Assembly (NCBI GenBank): GCA_020426425.1
Contig: JAGQQB010000260.1
Span: 1-5,518, forward strand
Length of the DNA: 5,518 bases
Origin: Planctomycetaceae bacterium
GTDB taxonomy: Bacteria; Planctomycetota; Planctomycetia; Planctomycetales; Planctomycetaceae
Direction of reading: 5' to 3'
In this document: one piece after another, positions 1 through 5,479 of the stretch
Numbering within the stretch: the stretch's first letter is position 1
Layout of the letters: each line of letters starts with the position of its first letter
Program-made: the position numbers and the translations under genes
Notes under the pieces: model-generated
The model's input: the letters and a program-made list of their open reading frames with translations, nothing else
Told to the model about the DNA's origin: nothing
The model's database searches: none

Positions 1-1
1 C

Positions 2-55
2 GTGACAGCGGAACTCCATGATCAGTCAATGCCTTGCGTCAAACTCGATGTGTAA
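2..55 (+). CDS. Possible C-terminal end of an upstream gene (partial)
   Basis: The second forward frame is open from the window edge and ends at TAA (53-55), encoding the 17 residues VTAELHDQSMPCVKLDV. The other two forward frames stop within the first 21 bases. An AT-rich repeat begins about 20 bases after this stop, the same arrangement as behind the pyroglutamyl-peptidase gene at the other end of the window, which supports a real gene end here. It would converge with the SDR gene. Seventeen residues are too few to assign a family, and a chance open frame of this length is quite possible. Confidence 0.3.
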   Translation: MTAELHDQSMPCVKLDV

Positions 56-75
56 CTGAGAACTTGGAACTACTG

Positions 76-123
76 AAAATCGAAATCCGAAACAAATCAG
101 AAGCACAAAGGACCAAAACGGTG
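76..123 (+). repeat. AT-rich gene-end repeat, copy A
   Basis: The core at 80-97, TCGAAATCCGAAACAAAT, is identical over 18 bases to 5406-5423 near the other end of the window. It continues as CAGAAG, matching the 3' part of the longer copy C after a short internal deletion. It is followed directly by ACAAAGGACCAAAACGGTG (105-123), which matches the reverse complement of 5497-5515 at 17 of 19 positions. The copy lies in the convergent spacer, downstream of the putative upstream gene and in its sense orientation. It is AT-richer than the flanking genes. Function is unknown; an mRNA 3'-end signal and a neutral dispersed repeat are both possible. Confidence 0.75.
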
Positions 124-207
124 CGTGTTACTGCGAGGCCAATTGCGCCGAACGCGCGTTTCAGGTTTCCAATTTCGAATTTGTGTCAGATTTCGAGTTT
201 CGGATTT
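83..207. repeat. Inverted repeat formed by copies A and B between convergent genes
   Basis: AAATCCGAAAC (83-93) and GTTTCGGATTT (197-207) are perfect 11-base reverse complements, because repeat copies A and B face each other. The 103 bases between the arms include the perfect 10-base palindrome AACGCGCGTT (151-160), immediately beyond the SDR stop codon. The pair could form a cruciform or a stem in a read-through transcript and so act as a weak bidirectional terminator. The loop is long and there is no GC-rich stem with a T-tract, so this role is only suggested. The stretch 56-160 contains no gene. Confidence 0.5.
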
Positions 208-1009
208 GGGACTCCTCAACCACTCCCGCCATCTTCCGTTGCCTGCGGGCAATCTTCTCCGGCAACTTGGAGAAGTTGTGCAGCCAGCGGTCGTACTGAT
301 CCCCTTTGAACTGGAAGTACTCGCCGACTTCAGGATGCGGCAGAATCAGGAAGCGCTCGTCCCGCATCCCTTCGATGACGGAATCAGCGACCTCGGCCGG
401 AGTTTTGGCTGAGAAGTGCAGGAACTGATGGATGGGGTCGTCGAGGTCGAGAAAGTCAGTTGCGACGCCGGCAGGGCAAAGGCACGACACCCGGAGTCCC
501 TTACGGCGATACTGGATGCTCAGCCATTCGGCGAGTGAAACTGCCGCATGCTTGGTGACCGAATACGGGGCGGAGCCAATCTCAGTGAGCACGCCGGCCG
601 CCGACGCCACCTGCAGCAGATAACCTTCCCCCTGCTCCAGCATCAAGGGGACCGCGGCCCGGGCGGCGTACACGTGAGCCATCAGGTTGATTTGCCACAA
701 CCGCTGCCAGTCCTCGTCCGGTGCTTCGACACCACCAGACGCGGTAATTCCCGCATTCGAGACGACCACATCGATCCGGCCGGTTCGCTCAAACGTTTCC
801 CCAATCAGGGTGGCGAGTTGTGCTTCGTCCCCAACATCGCATGCGACACCGAGAGCACCGATTTCGGCGGCAGTTTTCTGGGCGGCCGCGCCATCGATAT
901 CGGCGACCACCACCTGGGCGGCTCCTTCCTGTACGAATCGTTCGGCAATCGCCCGGCCAATCCCATTGGCTCCGCCAGTGACGATGCAGACTCTCTCGTC
1001 AATATCCAT
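161..1009 (-). CDS. SDR family oxidoreductase (classical short-chain dehydrogenase)
   Basis: A 282-residue cytoplasmic Rossmann-fold NAD(P)-dependent oxidoreductase of the classical SDR type. The cofactor glycine motif TGGANGIG is at residues 11-18 and NAG at 85-87. The catalytic tetrad is Asn108, Ser136, Tyr149 and Lys153 (YSVTK). Asp37 at the end of the second beta strand favours NAD(H) over NADP(H). The start at 1009 puts the first beta strand at residue 6, normal for the family. It has a weak AGGT seven to eight bases upstream. A longer ATG start at 1066 would add 19 residues unlike SDR N-termini. The substrate cannot be read from the sequence; the C-terminal region (about 227-260, rich in Asp, Tyr, Trp and Arg) is probably the specificity or oligomer part. 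The last 15 or so residues (SQIRNSKSDTNSKLET) are encoded by AT-rich repeat copy B and look like a non-homologous tail. The gene is divergent from the STAS gene. Confidence 0.93.
   Translation of the reverse strand: MDIDERVCIVTGGANGIGRAIAERFVQEGAAQVVVADIDGAAAQKTAAEIGALGVACDVGDEAQLATLIGETFERTGRIDVVVSNAGITASGGVEAPDEDWQRLWQINLMAHVYAARAAVPLMLEQGEGYLLQVASAAGVLTEIGSAPYSVTKHAAVSLAEWLSIQYRRKGLRVSCLCPAGVATDFLDLDDPIHQFLHFSAKTPAEVADSVIEGMRDERFLILPHPEVGEYFQFKGDQYDRWLHNFSKLPEKIARRQRKMAGVVEESQIRNSKSDTNSKLET
165..207 (-). repeat. AT-rich gene-end repeat, copy B, inside the SDR coding end
   Basis: Read on the minus strand, 197 down to 165 matches copy C (5405-5437) at 29 of 33 positions without gaps, including the shared ACAAATTCGAAAT stretch. 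The match extends upstream on the minus strand as AAATCCGAAA (207-198), another instance of the repeat's own subunit. It lies in the reading frame of the SDR and ends two bases before its TGA stop (163-161). It has the sense orientation relative to SDR transcription, as copies A and C have relative to their upstream genes. Confidence 0.8.
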
Positions 1010-1090
1010 TCGCTTACCTGACCATCCAATGCTGCGTGACGGAATTGTGACGTGATGTTTCGCCACACAGGCTCCGCCTGGTGCTTGTCC

Positions 1091-1228
1091 TCATCTCAGC
1101 GCACAGGGTAACCAGAAACCGGCCGTGAGATAACCCTGAAGTTTGCCGCTCTGCAGCATTGCGGCTGTGGCAATCTGCCGTTCCAATTCGTCCCGACGCT
1201 TGACATTGCCCGTGGCAAGAATGATCAT
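1091..1228 (-). CDS. Doubtful small ORF, 45 residues, unknown
   Basis: ATG at 1228-1226 opens a 45-codon frame that ends in TGA at 1093-1091, 81 bases before the SDR start on the same strand. The product begins MIILATGNVKRRDELERQIA and ends TAGFWLPCALR. The middle is a charged, helix-like stretch (KRRDELERQIATAAML) and the end is hydrophobic. The frame stays open upstream to a stop at 1441-1439, about 70 codons, but with no other ATG, GTG or TTG start. The codons look normal for this genome, and I recognise no family. There is no Shine-Dalgarno sequence. An overlapping plus-strand frame (about 1130-1281) is also open, so this could be chance in GC-rich DNA, a remnant of a lost gene, or a real small protein. 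Confidence 0.18.
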   Translation of the reverse strand: MIILATGNVKRRDELERQIATAAMLQSGKLQGYLTAGFWLPCALR

Positions 1229-1324
1229 CGCCAGATGATTCTTGTAATCGGAGATTCGAGAGTCACTTACGGTCGCGGGTGAAGGTGGAACTGGTCCCCA
1301 AACGCAAGCCGTCCGCTCAGTGTT

Positions 1325-1332
1325 GGAGAGGA
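1325..1332 (+). promoter_or_regulatory. Shine-Dalgarno sequence of the STAS gene
   Basis: GGAGAGGA lies six bases before the ATG at 1339. It is the only strong ribosome binding site in the window. It decides the start over an in-frame GTG at 1279, which would add 20 residues that do not resemble STAS N-termini. Confidence 0.85.
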
Positions 1333-1338
1333 ATTGAG

Positions 1339-1695
1339 ATGGCCGCTGGTCAGCGCAAATTGGATATCGAACAGATTGGCGATGTGACTGTCGCCCGGTT
1401 CGTGGACAAGAAGATCCTGGACGAGAACAACATTCAGGTCATCGGTAACCAACTGTTCGGCCTCGTCGAAGAGGATGGACGTAAGAAGATCGTGCTCGAT
1501 TTCACCAACGTCGAGTACCTCTCGAGTGCTGCGCTGGGCAAGCTAATCACCATGGACAAGAAGGTGAAAGCCGCAGGCGGCAAGCTGCGTTTGTGCTCGA
1601 TTCGCCCAGACATCTACGAAGTCTTTGCAATCACCCGGTTGAACAAGCTGTTTGACATCAAGGACGATCAGGAAGCGGCGCTCGCCGGGTTGTAG
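1339..1695 (+). CDS. STAS-domain anti-sigma factor antagonist
   Basis: A 118-residue single-domain STAS protein of the SpoIIAA/RsbV type, the usual length for the family. Such proteins are cytoplasmic switches. The unphosphorylated form binds an anti-sigma factor kinase and frees its sigma factor or other partner. Phosphorylation of a conserved serine turns it off and a PP2C-type phosphatase restores it. The fold signature is clear: VTVARFVDKKIL (16-27), the core strand KKIVLDFTNVEYL (49-61), the loop and helix SSAALGKLI (62-70), then GGKLRLCSI (80-88). Ser63 aligns with the phosphorylated serine of the SpoIIAA and RsbV family. The Asp that usually precedes it is Ser62 here, and the following Gly is Ala. 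Many planctomycete and chemotaxis-type antagonists vary at these places. No kinase, phosphatase or sigma factor is nearby, so the partner is unknown. Confidence 0.9.
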   Translation: MAAGQRKLDIEQIGDVTVARFVDKKILDENNIQVIGNQLFGLVEEDGRKKIVLDFTNVEYLSSAALGKLITMDKKVKAAGGKLRLCSIRPDIYEVFAITRLNKLFDIKDDQEAALAGL

Positions 1696-2003
1696 CGTCT
1701 GTTGGCTTTGGGCCATTGGCAGTCTGCGATTAGCCATCTGCGGTTCGTTCGACCTTGGATGTTCAACCTTCGGTCGTCGAACTGCTCCCCAATGCTGCGG
1801 CAGGCCCTTGCTTGCGCTGCTTGGCGTGGGAAATCTCGAGCGAGGAGTGGCAGCGAGGAGTCGCGTCGTTCAATTCGATTGCATCCCCTCCACAAACCCT
1901 CAACGCCTCAACGCTGCCTGCTCTGGACAGTTACGTGCCAACTCGGGACACTTTCAGACAATCTGTCCATGTGCCCGCTTGTCTTCACGACCGTGTTCGC
2001 CGC
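1696..2003. other. 308-base intergenic region without a recognisable gene
   Basis: This gap probably carries the promoter or leader of the following membrane-protein gene. The membrane-protein frame is open back to an ATG at 1755, but those 83 residues are not protein-like and would bury the signal peptide, so I treat the stretch as non-coding. Short structures seen are the inverted pair TGGACAG (1924-1930) and CTGTCCA (1963-1969), and a degenerate patch near 1703-1740 with GCCATTGGC and two TCTGCG units. No convincing terminator follows the STAS stop. The 13-mer CAACGCCTCAACG at 1901-1913 recurs at 3931-3943. Confidence 0.4.
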
Positions 2004-3878
2004 ATGCCTTCCTCCCGAGTGATTCGCTCACTGCTGTTGGTCGTCCTCTTGCTCATGGCGCCATCGATGGCCGCCGCGCAAGTGCTGGTCAAGAGTACGC
2101 AGTGGGGCTGGGACAACAAGATGCGTCCTTACGGCTTCAATCTTGTCACGGTGATCGTGACCAATTCGGGAAACAATCTGTGGCGTGGGTCGTTTCGGAT
2201 GATCAACAAGTCCGGGGCGCTGGGGGTTGATGTCCCGCTGATTGAGCCGGACATGGTGATCGAACCAGGGGGAGACCGTCAGCTGCAGTTTCTGGTGTAT
2301 GTCGAATCGACGAACGAATTCGAACTGTCGTGGGGACGACGTCAAGGAGAACAGTACTTGTTCAACTCCGTGGAAACCGGGACGAACCTATCGTCAACGA
2401 GTGACCCGGCGATCATCATGCTGCGTGGTTTTCGCTCGCGCGGGAGTGCCTCTGTCAGCAGTTACCCGGAAGAGTATTTCCCTAACAGCGCGGCAGGAAT
2501 GTTTGGGTTACGGGCAGTCTTGCTCGACCATGCGCCGGACCTGACGCCCGCTCAGCAGAAGGCGCTGCTGGATTGGATCCACGGTGGCGGAGAACTGCAT
2601 CTGTTCGGGAGCAGCGCGAGTGAGCCGTTGGAGTTCAACGGGGTGCTCACTCCGCTGAATCAGCCGTTTGAACAGTTTGCGATCGGATCGGGTGTGGTCA
2701 TTCGACATGCAGTGCCGATTTCCAAAGCTAACCGAGCGTACATCGACCGTGAGATTCGCGGCCGGGCAACGATCCAGAAAGATCAGAGCGACGATCAGAA
2801 CAACTACTGGTACGGCAATGTCCCGTCGGCGATCTACCGAGCGTTGGAATTGATCACGCGCCCAGATCACAACTGGGCACTGATCTATCTGTTGGCGTTC
2901 GCGTACCTGCTGCTGATCTTCCCCGGCGGCTGGCTCGTGGGGCGCTATCTCGCCGACTATCGATTGACGTACCTGGGCATTATCGGACTGGTCGTGTTGT
3001 TCAGTCTCGCGTTCGATCAGGTCGGCCGTCGCGGTTATGGGGAGGTAACGTCGGTCAACAGTTGTGCGATCGCTCGCCCTGCAGCAGAGGGACGCAGTTC
3101 CGTCCTGCAATACAGCAATGTGTTCGTCACCTCCGGTGGACAGTACGAGATTGAGCATCCTGAGGCCGAAGACGCCGCCTACAGCTCCGGCCAAACGAAC
3201 GAACTCGTGCGCGGCGCGGCGCTGAATCGCCCGTTGGGGCAAATGATTGCTGAGATTCCCGCGTTCTCGAATCGCACCATGCTCCATACGGCCATCGTAC
3301 CCTATTCGATCAGCCGCCTGTCGATCGCGCAGGTGCAGATCGATTCCGATGGGGATTTGCAGAACCTGGAACTGAGGATCGATGACGAGCAGGCCTGGCC
3401 AGCGAATGTCTTCGAGATGCGGCTCATTTATGGCGACCGAATTTGGACTCTGACGCGACGCGACGCGAATGTTCTTGTGCTTGGAAATGCCCAGCACCTG
3501 CCAAGCCTGCTGCAGCAACATGAATGGTATCGTTCACCGTATGCCACCCGGAATCACGAGTCGCCGGACCAACTGTTCGCGGAAACATTCGTGCCGGCCA
3601 TTGCGATCGACCTTGAAATCTTCTCGCAGGACGCGATTCAGAGTATCCAACTGCCACGCGACGTGGTTCGCATCTACGTGTTCGCCGAGGCACCCGACGA
3701 ATTCAAAGCCGTCGGTTCGCTGACCGAGCAGCAGGCGGGCCGCGTCCTGTTTGTCCAACAAGTCCGTCTTCCGGAAGATGCCTGGCAGGCCGGACTGAAT
3801 GGTAACCGGGTACGGAAAGTGTCCCAGCCACAAGAGGAGCAAGCCAACACAGCTCCCGCCGTCTTGGTCGAAGAGTGA
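2004..3878 (+). CDS. Exported membrane protein of unknown function with a GATase-like N-terminal half
   Basis: A 624-residue protein that I cannot name. From this ATG it begins with a textbook signal peptide: Arg5 and Arg8, then SLLLVVLLLMAP (9-20), then SMAAAQ with likely cleavage after Ala25. Residues about 27-125 look like beta-rich extracytoplasmic sequence. Residues 168-202, with DLTPAQQKALLDWIHGGG, resemble the class I glutamine-amidotransferase-like fold seen in many planctomycete surface proteins. No nucleophile cysteine is present; the only cysteine in the mature protein is Cys354. Two membrane helices follow, about 291-313 and 322-338, with a short loop containing Arg314 and Arg320 that should face the cytoplasm. 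This puts both the N-terminal half and the C-terminal 285 residues outside. There is no Shine-Dalgarno sequence. An in-frame GTG at 1971 would add 11 residues and cannot be excluded. The next gene begins 97 bases later with no terminator seen between. Related proteins in this phylum often sit near MoxR/BatA clusters, but none is visible here. Confidence 0.85.
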   Translation: MPSSRVIRSLLLVVLLLMAPSMAAAQVLVKSTQWGWDNKMRPYGFNLVTVIVTNSGNNLWRGSFRMINKSGALGVDVPLIEPDMVIEPGGDRQLQFLVYVESTNEFELSWGRRQGEQYLFNSVETGTNLSSTSDPAIIMLRGFRSRGSASVSSYPEEYFPNSAAGMFGLRAVLLDHAPDLTPAQQKALLDWIHGGGELHLFGSSASEPLEFNGVLTPLNQPFEQFAIGSGVVIRHAVPISKANRAYIDREIRGRATIQKDQSDDQNNYWYGNVPSAIYRALELITRPDHNWALIYLLAFAYLLLIFPGGWLVGRYLADYRLTYLGIIGLVVLFSLAFDQVGRRGYGEVTSVNSCAIARPAAEGRSSVLQYSNVFVTSGGQYEIEHPEAEDAAYSSGQTNELVRGAALNRPLGQMIAEIPAFSNRTMLHTAIVPYSISRLSIAQVQIDSDGDLQNLELRIDDEQAWPANVFEMRLIYGDRIWTLTRRDANVLVLGNAQHLPSLLQQHEWYRSPYATRNHESPDQLFAETFVPAIAIDLEIFSQDAIQSIQLPRDVVRIYVFAEAPDEFKAVGSLTEQQAGRVLFVQQVRLPEDAWQAGLNGNRVRKVSQPQEEQANTAPAVLVEE

Positions 3879-3975
3879 TCGCAGTTACGTTGCATTGCTC
3901 ATCTCCCCCAATCGCTCCACCCTGATTGCCCAACGCCTCAACGAGGACCGCTGGTCCCGCAACGCTCAATGCAGC
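3879..3975. other. 97-base gap before the crotonase gene
   Basis: There is no hairpin, no Shine-Dalgarno sequence and no clear promoter here, so read-through from the membrane-protein gene is possible. The crotonase frame is open across the gap back to an ATG at 3799 inside the previous gene. The added residues do not resemble the family, so they are treated as untranslated in this frame. The gap contains CAACGCCTCAACG (3931-3943), also found in the 1696-2003 gap. Confidence 0.4.
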
Positions 3976-4746
3976 ATGTCCGAACTGCTCGTCACGACCA
4001 ACACTGGTGTCACCACCCTGCAACTGAATCGTCCCGAGCGACGGCATGCGCTGTCGCTATCGCTGCTCCAAGCACTCGATGCTGCGCTGCAGACGGTCGC
4101 CGACGATCGTTCCGTCCGGGCAGTGGTGATCGCTTCGTCTGGCAAGGTGTTCTGTTCCGGACACGATCTTGGGGAAATGACCGGACGCGATGCCAGCGAG
4201 TACGAAGAACTGTTCCGCACCTGTTCGCAGGTGATGCAGCGGATTCATCAAATCCCGCAGCCGGTGATCGCCCGAGTACAAGGTTATGCGACGGCGGCAG
4301 GTTGCCAGCTCGTCGCGGCTTGTGATCTCGCGGTTGCGGCCGAGTCGGCTCAATTTGCGACACCGGGAGTAAAGATCGGTCTGTTCTGCACCACTCCGAT
4401 GGTGCCGCTCGTTCGCAACATCGCCCCAAAGCTGGCGATGGAAATGCTGCTCACAGGACAGCCGCTGAGTGCCCAACAGGCGCTGGCGGCAGGACTCGTG
4501 AATCGTGTGGTATCTGAAGATCAGCTCGATGCGACCATCGCTGAGTTTACGTCCGCCATCTGCCAGTCGAGTCCGTTGACAGTCGCGATCGGCAAGCGGG
4601 CATTCTATGAGCAACTGCCGCTCGATGAACCGACCGCATACTGCCAGGCAGTGGAGACGATGACGAGCAACGCTCTGGCGCACGATGCGCAGGAAGGGAT
4701 CTCCGCGTTCCTGCAGAAACGTCCTCCGCAGTGGACTGGCGAGTAG
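3976..4746 (+). CDS. ECHDC3-like crotonase-fold protein (enoyl-CoA hydratase/isomerase family)
   Basis: A 256-residue soluble crotonase-fold protein, the normal single-domain length. It resembles human ECHDC3 more closely than true enoyl-CoA hydratase. From memory, the shared blocks are SGHDL (61-65), the TCSQVM region (82-87), ATAAGCQLVAACDLAVA (105-121), FATPGVKIGLFC (127-138) and the C-terminal GISAFLQKRPPQW (241-253). The CoA-binding and oxyanion-hole regions (FCSGHDL and the glycines about 103-109) are kept. The two glutamates that catalyse water addition in rat hydratase (Glu144 and Glu164) align with Gln111 and Gly131, so hydratase activity is doubtful. The likely role is binding or altering an acyl-CoA, reaction unknown. 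The start gives the usual short lead to the first strand (LLVTTNTGVTTLQLNRP). No Shine-Dalgarno sequence is present. The gene ends six bases before the pyroglutamyl-peptidase gene, so the two are probably cotranscribed. Confidence 0.9.
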   Translation: MSELLVTTNTGVTTLQLNRPERRHALSLSLLQALDAALQTVADDRSVRAVVIASSGKVFCSGHDLGEMTGRDASEYEELFRTCSQVMQRIHQIPQPVIARVQGYATAAGCQLVAACDLAVAAESAQFATPGVKIGLFCTTPMVPLVRNIAPKLAMEMLLTGQPLSAQQALAAGLVNRVVSEDQLDATIAEFTSAICQSSPLTVAIGKRAFYEQLPLDEPTAYCQAVETMTSNALAHDAQEGISAFLQKRPPQWTGE

Positions 4747-4752
4747 TCGCTG

Positions 4753-5385
4753 ATGGTTGAGCCACTCCGCATTCTGTTAACTGGCTTTCCGCCATTTCCC
4801 GGCTGTCCGGTCAATCCAACCCAGCAACTGGTTGAAGCGGTGCGACTTGGCGAAGTTCGACTGCCCGATAAGTGCGAAGTCCGCCCGGAAGTCGTGCCGT
4901 GTGCGTATCGCGAGGTTGAAGAGGTCTTCACTGGCCTGATCGACGAATTCCAGCCGCATGTCGTGCTGAGCTTTGGCGTCGGGCATCGGGACAATCTGCT
5001 GCATCTCGAGTGCCAAGGGATCAACCTCGATGACTCCGCTGTCGTGGACAACGCCGGGGAGTGTCGCCAAGGAGGCGAAATCATTCCCGGCGGCAAATTT
5101 GTCCTGCCGGCAACGCTCGACCTGCAACAACTGTCGCGACATCTGGAGTCCGTTGGTGTCAACCACGTGTTGAGTGACTCTGCCGGGCGGTACCTGTGCA
5201 ATCACCTGCTCTACTTCGGCCTGCACCTCGCCCGAAAACAAACTGTGCCGTACCAGATGACGTTCATTCACGTCCGTCCGCTCGATGCCTGCGGTGGAAC
5301 GACGGCCATCGTGTTCCAAGAGTTCGCCGCCGCAGTCGAACATCTAATCGAGGGAGTCGTTGGTCAGTGCCGATGGGGGGGGTAG
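4753..5385 (+). CDS. pcp: Pyroglutamyl-peptidase I (pyrrolidone-carboxylate peptidase, family C15)
   Basis: A 210-residue cytoplasmic cysteine peptidase that removes N-terminal pyroglutamate from peptides; most bacterial Pcp proteins are about 200-215 residues. The N-terminal block ILLTGFPPFPGCPVNP (7-22) corresponds to the family's LVTGFxPFxGxxxNP. The triad is complete by motif: Glu86 in LHLECQGIN, Cys149 in SDSAGRYLCNHLLY, and His173 in TFIHVRPL. NLDDSAVVDNAG (91-102) matches the family's substrate-side loop. It follows the ECHDC3-like gene by six bases with no Shine-Dalgarno sequence, so translation may be coupled. The two products have no known common pathway, so the pairing may be incidental. 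A run of eight G (5375-5382) lies immediately before the stop TAG, so a one-base slip or sequencing error would change the C-terminus. The gene is followed by repeat copy C and a strong hairpin. Confidence 0.93.
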   Translation: MVEPLRILLTGFPPFPGCPVNPTQQLVEAVRLGEVRLPDKCEVRPEVVPCAYREVEEVFTGLIDEFQPHVVLSFGVGHRDNLLHLECQGINLDDSAVVDNAGECRQGGEIIPGGKFVLPATLDLQQLSRHLESVGVNHVLSDSAGRYLCNHLLYFGLHLARKQTVPYQMTFIHVRPLDACGGTTAIVFQEFAAAVEHLIEGVVGQCRWGG

Positions 5386-5404
5386 GTGCGGGGAAAACTC
5401 GAAT

Positions 5405-5437
5405 CTCGAAATCCGAAACAAATTCGAAATCAGAAAC
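5405..5437 (+). repeat. AT-rich gene-end repeat, copy C
   Basis: This 33-base unit begins 19 bases after the pcp stop and is built from near-identical subunits of the form TCGAAAT-C/T-CGAAA. It matches copy B at 29 of 33 positions and contains the 18-base core identical to copy A. A partial extra subunit (AACTCGAAT, 5397-5404) precedes it. It is in sense orientation relative to pcp and contains the palindrome TTCGAA (5423-5428). Confidence 0.8.
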
Positions 5438-5479
5438 GTCATTCGCGCTACGTCGCGACATCAGCAGTCGGGCGACTAA

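Larger units (their letters stand above)
1010..1338. promoter_or_regulatory. Divergent intergenic region between the SDR and STAS genes
   Basis: This spacer of 329 bases separates two divergently read genes, so it should carry both promoters. The best match I can see by eye is TTGACA (1200-1205), a 17-base gap, then GATCAT (1223-1228, four of six to the -10 consensus). It would drive the STAS gene with a leader of about 100 bases. I see no clear promoter for the SDR side, no riboswitch and no terminator. Both strands have stretches of open frame here, one of them listed separately as a doubtful small ORF. Planctomycete promoters are poorly characterised, so the promoter call is weak. Confidence 0.3.

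Noticed and set aside
76..207. Repeat copies considered as a CRISPR array
   Set aside because: Only two copies are near each other, they are in opposite orientation and diverged, and there are no regular spacers or cas genes.
34..412. Plus-strand open frames of about 90 codons across the SDR 3' end
   Set aside because: They run antisense through the SDR end and the repeats and have no recognisable protein character.
1010..1066. A longer start for the SDR at 1066
   Set aside because: The ATG at 1009 gives the standard short lead to the TGxxxGIG motif and has a weak Shine-Dalgarno sequence; the added residues are not SDR-like.
1279..1338. A GTG start for the STAS gene at 1279
   Set aside because: GGAGAGGA sits at ideal distance from the ATG at 1339, which gives the normal family length.
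1755..2003. An N-terminal extension of the membrane protein from an ATG at 1755
   Set aside because: It would place 83 non-homologous residues before a clear signal peptide, and there is no ribosome binding site at 1755.
2508..3521. A 337-codon open frame on the minus strand
   Set aside because: It lies wholly antisense to the exported membrane protein, has no domain or signal I can recognise, and its sequence is the usual Arg/Gln-rich shadow of a GC-rich gene.
3799..3975. An N-terminal extension of the crotonase from an ATG at 3799
   Set aside because: The extra 59 residues overlap the previous gene and do not resemble crotonases, which start just before the first beta strand as the ATG at 3976 does.
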